From Xenopus tropicalis (taxonomy: Eukaryota; Chordata; Amphibia; Anura; Pipidae), in contig NC_030684.2 in assembly GCF_000004195.4 (NCBI RefSeq), positions 72,585,392 through 72,649,391 of the forward strand: DNA of 64,000 nt, in the 5' to 3' direction. Position numbers and translations under genes: made by a program. The first letter of the stretch is position 1. Each line of letters opens with the position of its first letter. Below are positions 53,232-63,492 of the stretch, in pieces. The notes beneath the pieces were generated by a model. The model saw only the letters and a program-made list of their open reading frames with translations. It was not told the origin of the DNA and searched no databases.

Positions 53232-53269
53232 GTCTCCGATCTGAGTCCCTACTTTCGCCTTGCAGCCTT

Positions 53270-53585
53270 TTGGAGCCAGACCTCTACACCAAATTGCTCT
53301 GTGGCCATGAACTTTTTTATGCATCTCTTCAGGACTCACACTATCTGCTACATGAGCTGACAGGACTAAGCACCAAACAAGTAGTTCCATTGTTCTCAAT
53401 CTTCCTCAACCAAAGCCGAATTTTCCTCACTGAGGGGCACCATAATAATATCTCGTGGTTCCCTCCCCAATACCATCTGGGAAGCACTTATAACATCAAA
53501 GTGCATTTGCTCTAACATCTATATTGTGTGTTTGCCCATTGAGGGTTTGTGCCACGATAACATCTTGTGGCACCCTCCTTAATAC
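53270..53585. repeat. Myb gene 3' flank with partial tandem duplication
   Basis: 'ataccatctgggaagcactt...catcaaagtgcatttgctct' at 53470-53520 recurs across the MITE insertion at 54321-54370. No gene is present. Confidence 0.5.
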
Positions 53586-54319
53586 TAGAGATGTAGCGAA
53601 CCTCAAAAAAAAAGTTCGCGAACCCGTTCGCGAACTTCTGCCAAAAAGTGCGAACTTTTGCGAACTTTGCGAACCCCATAGACTTCAATGGGAAGGCAAA
53701 CTTTAAAACCTAGAAAAGCCATTTCTGGCCAGAAAACTGATTTTAAAGTTGTTTAAAGGGTGCCACCACCTGGACAGTGGCATGCCGGAGGGGGATCAAG
53801 GGCAAAAATTTCTCTGAAAAATACGTTGTTGACAGCATTGCGTTTTGTGCTGTAAAGGGCAGAAATCACACTACATTTCTAAACTTGTGTAATAAACTGC
53901 TTTTACAAGGACTATTGGGATACAGCAGATAAGATCAGCAGGACAGCTGCACACAGCAGCTACATACAGAGCAGTAGAAAGTAGATTACTAGTCAGCAAA
54001 GCTACCTAAACTGCCCCTCAAATCCCTGCACAGCTCTCTCCCTATGCTAACTCAACAAGCACACACAGGCAGAATGTAAAATGGCTGCTGGGCTTCGGTT
54101 TATATATGGAAGGGAGTGGTCCGGGGGTGGTCCAGGAGGGAGAGCTGCCTGATTGGCTGCCATGTATCTGCTGGCTCTGGGGTGAGAGGTCAAAATTTGG
54201 CTCCAGCTAAGGCGAACCCAAAATTGCGAACATCGCTAAAAGTTCGTGAACTTGCGAACTTGCGAACACCCGATTTTCGTGCGAATTAGTTCGCCGGCGA
54301 ACAGTTCGCTACATCTCTA
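53586..54319. mobile_element. hAT MITE, 734 bp, perfect TSD CTTAATAC
   Basis: TAGAGATGTAGCGAACC at the left and the inverse GTTCGCTACATCTCTA at the right, with CTTAATAC at 53578-53585 and 54320-54327. 'gcgaactt' words are repeated near both ends. Confidence 0.9.
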
Positions 54320-54687
54320 CTTAATACCATCTGGGAAGCACTTGGAACATCAAAGAGCATTTGCTCTAACATGAATATTGGGCATTTCCCCAAATACAAA
54401 TGTGGCCATGCCTGTGAATTGGCCTACTTAAACACTAAACACTAATGATGCGATTCTAACATCCTTAAAAAAAAAAAAAGGACATTTGTGTTGTACCGAC
54501 ATACCAAAGAAACATGCCTCCTTCTCCCATGTTGTATGACTGACTAAAAAGGGGTATCTCTTTAAGCTCCTTGTTCTCTGCTGTGCAGTCTAATGTGCAG
54601 AAGAAACAACTATATGCTTTTCAGGTTGTGTATGTCGTTACTATGCAGTTTATTGAAAGTATGGTTTATATGCTGTCTCCTGCTGGT

Positions 54688-54994
54688 ATATTGTTTACGG
54701 AGGGCAGCTTTACAAGTCCTCCTTTCCCTTTGCTTTCCAAAATGCAAGTCGCTAATGCCTACAAGGGTAATTGAATGTTGTACTACTATGCACTAATGCT
54801 GCGTGGCTGTCAAAAGCCAAAGTCAAGAGACCAGCCCTAGGCATTCAGCCAGCTGGGTAAATTTTCTCCTCCTCCTCCTCCTTGTGATATATTGTTTACG
54901 GAGGGCAGCTTTACAAGTCCTCCTTTCCCTTTGCTTTCCAAAATGCAAGTCGCTAATGCCTACAAGGGTAATTGAATGTTGTACTACTATGCAA
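54688..54994. repeat. 200-bp tandem duplication
   Basis: The 105-base block 'atattgtttacggagggcag...tactactatgca' at 54688 recurs almost unchanged at 54889. A CTC/CTT-rich spacer lies between. Confidence 0.85.
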
Positions 54995-56182
54995 GGGCCT
55001 AAGACAAGAGGCCAGCACTTACTTCATTTATCTGTGACTGCTTTTCCAAAGCAAAACAGATATGTTTACAAATGTGATAAATGTTAAATATTGTTTATCA
55101 TGTCTTGTATTTTTGTTAATGTTTCTATTGCCTGGCTGTAGGGGTGCAACAAGTGTCATGCAATAAGTGCTTTGCACTTTTCCTTTTTCTTAGCCTTTGT
55201 CCTTTACGGGTCAAGCATTGCTGGGTTTCTAATGCCCCCTAGGCCTACAGTAACTATTTATATTTCTTGTGGAAATCTTCAAATGTTTGTTTTGTTTTAA
55301 AAAAAACATCTATACACTTTGCTTGATGTTTAAAGTATTGATTTCATATTTATTATGACTTAAAATTATGTCATTAAAAAGACAAATTCAAAATGGCTTT
55401 TGTTTACTTTATTTTGCATCATCATCATTTTCTAGATCAATTTAGTTGTGAAAGGCAGGAAAGTGTAAAGGTGAAGTTATTGCTCCAGTCAGTAAGGGGC
55501 CATTGATTGGAGGGAACACAGGCAATGGGATTTCACACAGCTGGCCAAGAGTCGCATCCTTCTGAGTCTCAGCAGCAAACAGCAGTCTCAGCAGCGTGCA
55601 GTCTTCTCCCACTGTAAGCCAAGTGAGGGAAATTTCCTAAAATAACAATGATTGAATTAACCCCCCAAAAATAGTTTTTTTTAAACCTTGAACAGCATTT
55701 AATTTGTGTTTAAACAGTCCCTTACCCAGTATTTGTGGGTCCCTTTACAACAGCGCTTAGTCCAAGCATAAGATGTGGTCAACTTGATAGGGATTAGGGC
55801 AGCATCTGGGGCAGTCCCATGGATCCTGGCAGGGAGTCTAGTTGGTCTTGTCATTCAGAATGCATTTTGGGTTTTTTTCACCTGAAAGTAAACATATTTT
55901 TCTGTAACAAGCAGTAATATTATTGTTTCTTAAAGCAAAGTAAGTGGTAGTCAACTGAACGTGGCAGTTAGCAGCAAAAAGGAGAATGCCTGGCACTTCT
56001 CCATAGCAGGTCCGTCTCCCAGAAGGTTGGTAACAGCAGTGACAGGTCCAAGCAACAGAAATGAGGTTTTAGCTTTTCACGAGCAACATTCAAAAGCACC
56101 AAAGGATTCCAGTGGGGGTAGCCACACAACACAGTAGGATCCCACAAACCTGAAAGTAGAATTACTTAGTAATGCTAATAAT
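54995..56182. other. Convergent intergenic region of the 12-kb Harbinger
   Basis: No gene is recognised. AT-rich DNA with several possible poly(A) signals lies between the 3' ends of the two genes. Confidence 0.4.
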
Positions 56183-56259
56183 TTAAGGACAAGTGAACCC
56201 CAAACTTAATTTAAACAAAAAAAAACAATTAAATTGATTGGGGTTGACTTGTCCTTTAA
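56183..56259. mobile_element. 77-bp TTAA palindromic MITE
   Basis: TTAAGGACAAGTGAACCCC and the inverse of GGTTGACTTGTCCTTTAA face each other across an A-run. It is very small for a TTAA-type foldback. Confidence 0.7.
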
Positions 56260-56685
56260 ATGGTTGACTATTTTAACATGACTGATTTTTGTTTGTAAGC
56301 GTGTTTACTTACACTAGAAGGTGTCCCGGGAAGGCCTGTACTGCTAGGGGCACACCAGCACATCACAATCAGCAGGCTTTTTATAATTAAGAATGAAAAA
56401 TATTGATTACATTTAAAAAGACATTGCACTGATAATGTGAAAAAACTCATCATAAGCATGATAATGGCCAATCAGTTTGTGTGTGCCATAAACTTGTGCT
56501 CTACCCTTACACTGTAGATCCCTCTATATCAAGGCCTAACACCAATCAATCACAGTTGTTACTGCACTGGCTAAAGTCACTTATGTTTATACAGTGCCAG
56601 CATTTACTAAAAAAAAACCCAGTACCAAAACATACCCATTTTTGTTGGCATCATTCATTTTAAACACATTTAATGAGGTATATTA

Positions 56686-57063
56686 TCAAGTGAATGATAT
56701 GCTCAACTTACAACTAAAGTCTGAGGCAATCAGCTGATCACGCACTCTTCTCCCCTGTGGTTGGATATCCCTGCACCTGCCAACATACCTCTCAATCTCA
56801 GGTTCCAGAGCATCATTGATGTCTGCGGGTAGCCCATGATCCATTGCAACATTGTGCAACATGGCGCAGACAACAATGATCTCTGAAACCTTAATGGGGG
56901 AATAAAGAAGAGCTCCCCCAGTGGCATCAGAAGCATGACTTGAGCACCCCAAACAGGCGCATTGCGCATCTTCCGAGGGCACGGTTGTACCTACGTTGGG
57001 CAGGTGTGCGGGGAAAACGAACAGGGGTCATCAGCCAAGGCAGAACCCCATATCCTGCGTCTC
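56686..57063 (-). pseudogene. HARBI1-like transposase (12-kb element), exon 2
   Basis: The acceptor TTTGTTCTAG is followed by GDAGYGVLPWLMTPVRFP and RRYNRALGRCAMRLFGVLKS. Here the catalytic Glu expected before Arg in the E-R-x-F-G-V-L-K block is absent. Base comparison with relatives suggests a 3-base in-frame deletion. After a frame change near 56940 the C-terminus reads ALLYSPIKVSEIIVVCAMLH and ends about 56686. The exon order and intron position equal those of Harbinger 1. Confidence 0.75.
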
Positions 57064-57810
57064 CTAGAACAAAGGAAAAAATATGATTGGAAGCACATCC
57101 ACCCAGGGCCGGATTTCTACTTGGGGCGCCCCCCCACCCCCGCCGCGTAAATGCGAATGTGCATGCGCCTAACTTGCGCATGCGCGAACAACCCCTATCG
57201 CTAATGCGCATGCGCAAGCGCCTAACTTAGAACTCCCATACGGAGCAGTGGGGAGATGTCCCCATTGCTCCGTATGGGAGCAAAATGTTAACATTTGCTT
57301 GCGGCGGGGCGGCATGCCGCCCCTGTGTATTTGCCGCCCTAGGCCCGGGCCTTTGTGGCCTCGCCACAAATCCGGGCCTGCATCCACCCCTTGATTGAAA
57401 AGTTACATACACATGCATGTTACAGATTCCAAGGTAACAAGGCTGCCTCCCATTCAGCAAATCCCACCTATTACACATGCTCAGGTGTGAGGTATTAATT
57501 AGTCCATCAGAAACACACAAGATCAAAGAAATGCTTTCTAAAACTACCATTCCCAAGATGCTTAGTAAAACAAGGGTAAGTAAAGTGGTATTAATTTGGA
57601 GATACATTTTGGTACTATCAACAACTGACATGATTAGATAGTGAAATTCTACTGCACATAATATTAGGCCAGTTGTATGCACATAGGACTAATGGGTGAG
57701 TCGCCATGACTAATTAACTGTCACTAGCAGTCACATACAGTGCCTTCAAGACGGTCACGTTAATAAGAGTTGTGGAAGTTGAGGTAAAAAAATTGTTAAA
57801 AAGGACTTAC
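57064..57810. other. Transposase intron with hAT MITE
   Basis: The donor is GTAAGT (minus strand, 57810-57805) and the acceptor CTAG (57067-57064). The intron holds a MITE at 57104-57380 and otherwise unassigned AT-rich DNA. Confidence 0.65.
57104..57380. mobile_element. hAT MITE, 277 bp, perfect TSD CATCCACC
   Basis: CAGGGCCGGATTT and the inverse of AAATCCGGGCCTG form the ends. CATCCACC lies at 57096-57103 and 57381-57388. The interior is GC-rich with 'gcgcatgcgcaa' palindromic words. Confidence 0.9.
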
Positions 57811-58546
57811 CCACCAGCCAGCCCTGCGGCATTTCTCCTTGAGTGAAGCACTCATAGAGGGCTGACTGACACAGGATATGGGCATCGTGGACACTTCCAG
57901 GAAAACCAGATCTCACAGTCATGATCCGCAGGTGAGAATCACACACCACCTGGACATTGATGGAATGGGAACACTTTCTATTAAGCTAGCGCTTCTGGTG
58001 AAGCCAAGGTGGTGTGAGCGAAGCATGAGTGCAATCAATGGCTCCCAGGCAATTTGGAAAATGGCCAATGAGGTAAAAGTCTTGCTTTACCCTTGTCCAC
58101 TCTGCCTCAGTTGAGGGAAAGGAAATGAGCCTTTGTGAGTGCGGTAGAAGTGCCCTGAGCACTTGCCTCAGTATCCTGCTGAAGGTGGGCTGGCTCATAC
58201 CGACAAGGCGTGTGGAGACCTGCTGGAAACTGCCACTGCCCAGGAAATGCAAAACCGCAAGCAGTTTGCATATCCCAGGCAGGGCCTGAGACTGTGCTGC
58301 CACAGGATTCAGATCCTGCCTAACCAAATCAAATACCTGCAAAATGGCGGCACAGCTCAGACGGTACATCCGCACCACCTCATCATCAGACAGCTCGTTA
58401 AGGGAAGGGACACCTCTCCAGAATCGACGAGGCTGTCTGATCCTAGCAAGCGGCAAAGGAACAGGGGGCTCCTGTTGGTCATCCTCTGCCCTCTCCAAGG
58501 CTTCTATTACTGCCAACAGTATTGGCACTACAATATCATGTTCCAT
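57811..58546 (-). pseudogene. HARBI1-like transposase (12-kb element), exon 1
   Basis: A 186-codon open frame starts MEHDIVVPILLAVIEALERA. It has the THAP/HTH-like N-terminal part (LLAVLHFLGSGSFQQVSTRL, VGMSQPTFSRILRQVLRALL) and GAIDCTH with the first catalytic Asp, then a single in-frame TAG near 57989. The same frame continues with INVQVVCDSHLRIM and FPGSVHDAHIL (second catalytic Asp present) to the GTAAGT donor. Only one nonsense change is visible in this exon, so it is much better preserved than Harbinger 1. The protein cuts at the TIRs. Confidence 0.8.
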
Positions 58547-58726
58547 CTTTAGGAAAACTGAAGTGAGTTATAGGAAGGGGTTTTATACCTTTGGCAGCCT
58601 TTAACGGGCAAGCTGTGCAGTCTTTAACTCTTTCCTGTTTCTTTATCTGAAAAGGTAAGGGCAGCCTGTAAATGACTATATTTTTCTCTAAACACAAATC
58701 ACACACAAACTACTCAACTTCCATTT

Positions 58727-58925
58727 GAAAGGCATGTATTATTAAAAATCCCTATTTGGTTTAATTTCCTCTTGAAAGCCATGTATTATTGAAAATCCCT
58801 ATTTGGTTTAATTTCCCCTTGAAAGCCATGTATTATTGAAAATCCCTATTTGGTTTAATTTCCCCTTGAAAGCCATGTATTATTGAAAATCCCTATTTGG
58901 TTTAATTTCCCCTTGAAAGGCATGT
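58727..58925. repeat. 47-bp tandem repeats upstream of transposase
   Basis: Four units (58727, 58774, 58821, 58868) plus a partial fifth (58915) begin gaaag(g/c)catgtattattg and end tttggtttaatttcc. They lie between the transposase start and the right TIR. Confidence 0.95.
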
Positions 58926-59094
58926 AGTAAAAGGACAGGCTGACAATGGTTATTCACTTTTTGGATTATTTTCGAGTTCAACACGAAAATTTCGGCCTTT
59001 TGAAGGCTTACATACGACTGTAGCCCGGAAAAATCATAACCCAAAGCGTTAAGGAATTTCGTACTGTCGCATGTTTTGCGAATTTATCATGAAA

Positions 59095-59290
59095 TGGTTC
59101 CGAAAAAGTCGTAGTAATGACGAAAAAGTCGCAGAAAATACGAAAAAGTCGTGGTAGTGACGAAAAAGTTGTGGTAGTGACAAAAAAGTCGCAGAAAATA
59201 CGAAAAAGTCGTGGTAATGGACGAAAAAGTCGCAGAAAATACGAAAAAGTCATGGAAATGATGAAAAAGTCGAAAAAATTAACGATCACT
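59095..59290. repeat. Subterminal 'acgaaaaagtcg' repeats
   Basis: About ten units of 18-20 bp (acgaaaaagtcgtggtaatg and variants with cagaaaat) next to the right TIR. The same word in either strand occurs near both ends of the 1.5-kb relative at 8886-10372. Confidence 0.85.
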
Positions 59291-59347
59291 ACGAAAAAAA
59301 CGCATTCGGACGCATTCGGTCCGTTCGTGGATTAGTAAATGTGCCCC

Positions 59348-59973
59348 ATAGTGTATCCACGATCGAGAAATCTATTGCGTAAAAGACAAGCTTGATGAAG
59401 AAAAGCCTCATCTGTACTGCAATTTCTACGAAGCCTATAAAATTGTCCTAGGGGAATTCCCTTAAAGATGTGACCAGGGTGACAAGAGTCAGCCCTCAAA
59501 AGGGAATTACCCGCACAGGACTTACTGAATACAGTGGTTTCAATACTCAAATCAGTAGCATCCAGCTTCAAATCTAAAAAAGAAATACTTAACCTATTAA
59601 ACTCACTGGTGAATTTTAAGTTCAAATGATTGATATTTAATTCACTCACAAATTTCAAAAAATCATCTTCTGATCCTTGCCAAATAAACAAAAGGTCGTC
59701 CACATAACGTTTATAAAAAACAATCTTACCGATGAGATCAGATGTACCTCCATAAATGTGAGACTCCTCCCACCAGCCCATGTACAGGTTGGCGTAGGTA
59801 GGCGCAAATTTAGCGCCCATTGACGTCCCACATCTCTGGAGGTAAAACACTCCATCAAATTTGAAAAAGTTATGAGAGAGTAAATATGAAATGGAGTCCA
59901 AAATAAAATATTTAGTCATCACATCATATATACTGTATTTCTCAAGGTGATATGAGACAGCTTGTAACCCCTT
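59348..59973 (-). pseudogene. PLE 3 minus copy: RT palm
   Basis: A 196-codon frame shows YLQRCGTSMGAKFAPTYANL, YMGWWEESHIYGG, the catalytic RYVDDLLFIWQG and LSISFLDLKLDATDLS, ending at the Harbinger insertion after FLDRGYTM. This copy keeps the frame across the site where the plus copy has a frameshift (SMGAKF). It starts within the RT at the head junction (59973). Confidence 0.85.
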
Positions 59974-59985
59974 GAGGAGGGGAAA

Positions 59986-62385
59986 ATGTATTCCTCAACG
60001 CAAGTGGATTTTAAATGCTATCGTAGCCATAGCATTTCTAGATATGACTCTCGTAAACCTATTTTAAAGAAATCGCAGCCTCAGAAATTTGTTAGGTTTT
60101 CCAGTACTGAGGATGAATCATATACGGCAAACGATAGTACTTCCCCTTGCTCCTCCTTTTCTTCTATTTCCTCGCAGCGGGATCGTGAGGCACGAGCCAT
60201 TGAGATTTTCAACGACATGACCCCGACATTGGGACATTCTACTAAAAATCGTGCACGTAGCACGAAAAGTGCTGCATCTTAAATGACTGATGGGGACGAT
60301 AGAAAGCCCTCTAATCGGAGGTGGTTTGCAACTTCAAGTCGGCAGACTGGCCGTGATAGAGGAAACGGCGATTCAAGGGATGGAATAATGTCAGCTCGAG
60401 GGGATCGCCCAAACTATTATCTTCGAGATCGGAGAGGGAACAAGAGACCTTTGTATTGAATCTATCTTCGAAGTCATTAACCAGTGAGCAGCGTGCATTA
60501 TTAGCGAAAGGTTTATCCTTTTCACCTTCAAGGGACTTTGATATACTTGAGACTTTAATTGATGTAAAGAGATTTATACGCAAATTAACCTTAAAGAAAT
60601 ATTTTTTAGGCAATAATGACATTGTGGATGATGCCCAACCAGTGAATGCGGGATGTATTGAGACTGCCCTTAAGGTATTGACTTTTTCCTCTACTAGTAA
60701 AACAGATTACTGTGAACCAAGCTCCTGTTTGATGATGAGCGATGTTTACATGTATTGCATACCTTACAAAGTGAATCGAATTTGCATTATAATCGTGTTG
60801 GTGTTGAACCTAGCTTGCTCAGTGGTAAACTACGATTTTGCTCTGATTTTTATCCAGTTCATTGTAGAGGGAGCGTAATAGATATTTTTCAGGCCTTAAT
60901 TGAAAGGGACCTGTTAGATTTAAAGGCCAAGACTGACCCTCATCTGTCACGCTCTAATTTGACTTCAAAGGAACAGCTTGCCTTAAAGCAACTACGAGAC
61001 ATTTCATCTCTCTGGTTGTAAAGAGCGCAGAAAAAGGAGGGATGGTCGTTGTCCTTGACAGACCTATAAGAATGAGGCTTACAGATTCGTCTACTTACCA
61101 GATTCTGAAAAGTAATCCTACAGTGACTTATACCAGGGTTCTTACTAATTTGGTGAATGATGCTTTTGAAAGTGGTCTTCTGACTGTTAAAGTAAGGGAC
61201 TACTTGATACCCTCTACTTCAAAGATACCACTGTTCCATCATCTACCAAAAGTACATAAGAAGGAGCGTCCACCAGTAGGGAGACCTATAGTCTCTGGAA
61301 TAGCATCTTTAAATGAAAGGTTATCTAAATATATTGACTTACTTCTCCAGCCTCTTGCTCAGCATTTGATTTCTTTTATTCGGGACACTAAACATGTCCT
61401 TCAATTATTAGGTGGTTTGAGGTGGCGGTTTTCTTATTCTTGGGCCACGATTGATGTCACTTCTCTTCATTTATGTATTCCCCATGATAAGGGGTTACAA
61501 GCTGTCTCATATCACCTTGAGAAATACAGTATATATGTGATGACTAAATATTTTATTTTGGACTCCATTTCATATTTACTCTCTCATAACTTTTTCAAAT
61601 TTGATGGAGTATTTTACCTCCAGAGATGTGGGACGTCAATGGGCGCTAAATTTTGCACCTACCTACGCCAACCTGTACATGGGCTGGTGGGAGGAGTCTC
61701 ACATTTATGGAGGTACATCTGATCTCATCGGTAAGATTGTTTTTTATAAATGTTATGTGGACGACCTTTTGTTTATTTGGCAAGGATCAGAAGGTGATTT
61801 TTTGAAATTTGTGAGTGAATTAAAAATCAATCATTTGAACTTAAAATTCACCAGTGAGTTTAATAGGTTAAGTATTTCTTTTTTAGATTTGAAGCTGGAT
61901 GCTACTGATTTGAGTATTGAAACCACTGTATTCAGAAAGTCCTGTGCGGGTAATTCCCTTTTGAGGGCCGACTCTTGTCACCCTGTTCACATCTTTAAGG
62001 GAATTCCCCTAGGACATTTTTATAGGCTTCGTAGAAATTGCAGTACAGATGAGGCTTTTCTTCATCAGGCTTGTCTTTTACGCAATAGATTTCTCGATCG
62101 TGGATACACTATGAGTTCCCTCTTGATAGCCTTCACCAAAGCTTTTAGGATGGATAGATCTTCTTTACTTGAAGAGAGGACTGGGGAAAGGTCTAAGAGA
62201 AATAACAATAACAGGGATACACCAACTTTCATAACTACCTTTAGTAATCAGTTTTATGAGATTATATAATTATAATAATACCGGTCTTGTATAATGACCC
62301 GCAACTGGCACAGATTCTTCAAAAGGGTTGCAAATTTGTGACACGGAAGGCTCCCACTTTGGTTAATGTCCTTTCTCCCACTGTC
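59986..62385 (+). pseudogene. PLE 3 plus copy: N-terminus and reverse transcriptase
   Basis: Frames in order are an N-terminal Ser/Arg-rich region (59986-60282), a second short frame (60285-60446), then 60456-60700 and 60755-61021 with conserved IDIFQALIERDLLDL. After a stop comes the RT from 61042: FHHLPKVHKKERPPVGRPIV, WATIDVTSLHLCIP, and, after a frameshift near 61655, APTYANLYMGWWEE, YVDDLLFIWQG, FLDLKL and RLRRNCS. It ends in the linker (LAQILQKGCKFVT) at 62385 without a GIY-YIG domain. Four or five lesions are visible. The family is Neptune/Poseidon-like. Confidence 0.8.
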
Positions 62386-63430
62386 ACGATTATGCCACTT
62401 CAGACGCACGTGACTGTAGGCGTGGCTATCTAGAGGGTCCCCTGCTCAGTCTTACCCACCTGACACACAGGTCAGACTAGCATCACAGCACCCCAAAGAC
62501 CAACCAACACTCACAAACTCATACACAACTTGCTGCCACCACTCTCATACTTCTTACACTGGCGATGAGAGATGCCAAGCACACTGGTAGAGAAAGGGTT
62601 AATGTAAAGAACCAACACACACACTCTCCTTACCAGCAGTCACAGGGTTAATCAGCACACAGCATACAGAGGGCTAAGGCACACAACACAGTTACACACT
62701 CGGAGGTTAGGTACATTTTAGAGCATCAAGGACAAACTTATTAAATGTTATATTTAATATTATAAAAAGTATAACAGTGCAAGTTTAAAACAAGATGTTA
62801 CAAAAAAGGACACACGATAAAACAAGTACAAACAGTTTTAAAATAAAAGGGAAAAATATAGATGTCCTATACTATACCAAGCAAAGTCCTTCTAGTCCTG
62901 GAGGCAAGGGGAAACCACAGGATAATCTTCCAATAGAAATAGGTCCTCCACAGAATATCAGAGTATAGTTAGAAGAGCTGACTATTTATCCCAGTTTGCA
63001 GGGCATCAGGTAACTGGACACTCCTACCTCCCTCAGGAATGCAAGGGGTGTCACCATTAGCAGTAAGAAAGGAAAAGGATTGCTCTCAACGCAAGCCTTA
63101 AGACAAAGTTTCCCAGAAAACAAAATTGTAAGGAGATATTAAATAAACAAATAAGTAAAAAAAGGAAAATGTAAATAAAGAAAATAATAAGTACCGCATA
63201 GTCAAGTGAGGTTCGGGTATTCAAACCCCGAACCTGCTGCTTGGAATCTGAAGTCAATCTCTTATATAAATCAATGTCTGAGAAAACAATATGCTCACCA
63301 GTGTCCAGCAATGGTCCGGGTGCTCACAGCCCCGAACCCGCAGCTGAATGGGAGTAGCTTCACAGTAGAAAAAGGACATCAAGCACCTTTCGGACACCAG
63401 GGATCCGTTTAAAATCCGAACTTTATTTCG
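62386..63430. other. Unassigned repetitive-looking DNA
   Basis: The sequence changes abruptly at 62386 (gtcacgattatgccacttc). It shows no coding potential. Short inverted 'gaggttcgggtattcaaacc / ccccgaacc' words lie at 63208-63232 and 63332-63340. Confidence 0.35.
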
Positions 63431-63448
63431 TCATGTTTAAAAGCAGAG

Positions 63449-63492
63449 AGTGCCTGACGCGTTTCGTGCGTTAGGAGCACTTATTCATAGGC
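63449..63492 (-). ncRNA. Hammerhead-like motif, PLE terminal repeat
   Basis: The minus strand gives stem I (GCCT / AGGC), core TATGAATAA, stem II (GTGC / GCAC), GAAAC-GC-GTC. The last part is an exact minimal stem III and cleavage site of PLE hammerheads. The CUGANGA box lacks one G, as at 23013-23056. The flank 'acgcgtttcgtgcg ... ttattcatagg' is typical of PLE-related repeats. Confidence 0.45.

Larger units (their letters stand above)
47331..59347. mobile_element. 12-kb two-gene Harbinger transposon, TSD ATA
   Basis: Both ends read inward GGGGCACATTTACTAATCC plus CACGAA (about 24 bp identical), flanked by ATA (47328-47330 and 59348-59350). The PLE sequence on either side joins without loss, and the plus PLE copy at 62110 shows the empty site. 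It contains a four-exon Myb/SANT-like gene (plus) and a two-exon HARBI1-like transposase gene (minus) running towards each other. Several younger MITEs and a LINE fragment lie in its introns and intergenic DNA. The genes carry a few lesions, so this copy is dead but nearly complete. Confidence 0.85.
44400..62385. mobile_element. Inverted PLE pair 3
   Basis: A minus copy (59973-59348, 47330-46772, 44732-44400) and a plus copy (59974-62385) meet head to head at 59973/59974. The minus copy is 5' truncated within the RT, while the plus copy includes the N-terminus but is cut before the nuclease at 62385. The minus copy holds a 12-kb Harbinger and a Harbinger A element, each with a 3-bp TSD. Confidence 0.8.

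Noticed and set aside
58727..58925. Regular repeats resembling a CRISPR array
   Set aside because: The 47-bp units are contiguous tandem copies without spacers, and the DNA is eukaryotic; the same holds for the 34-bp and 73-bp arrays.
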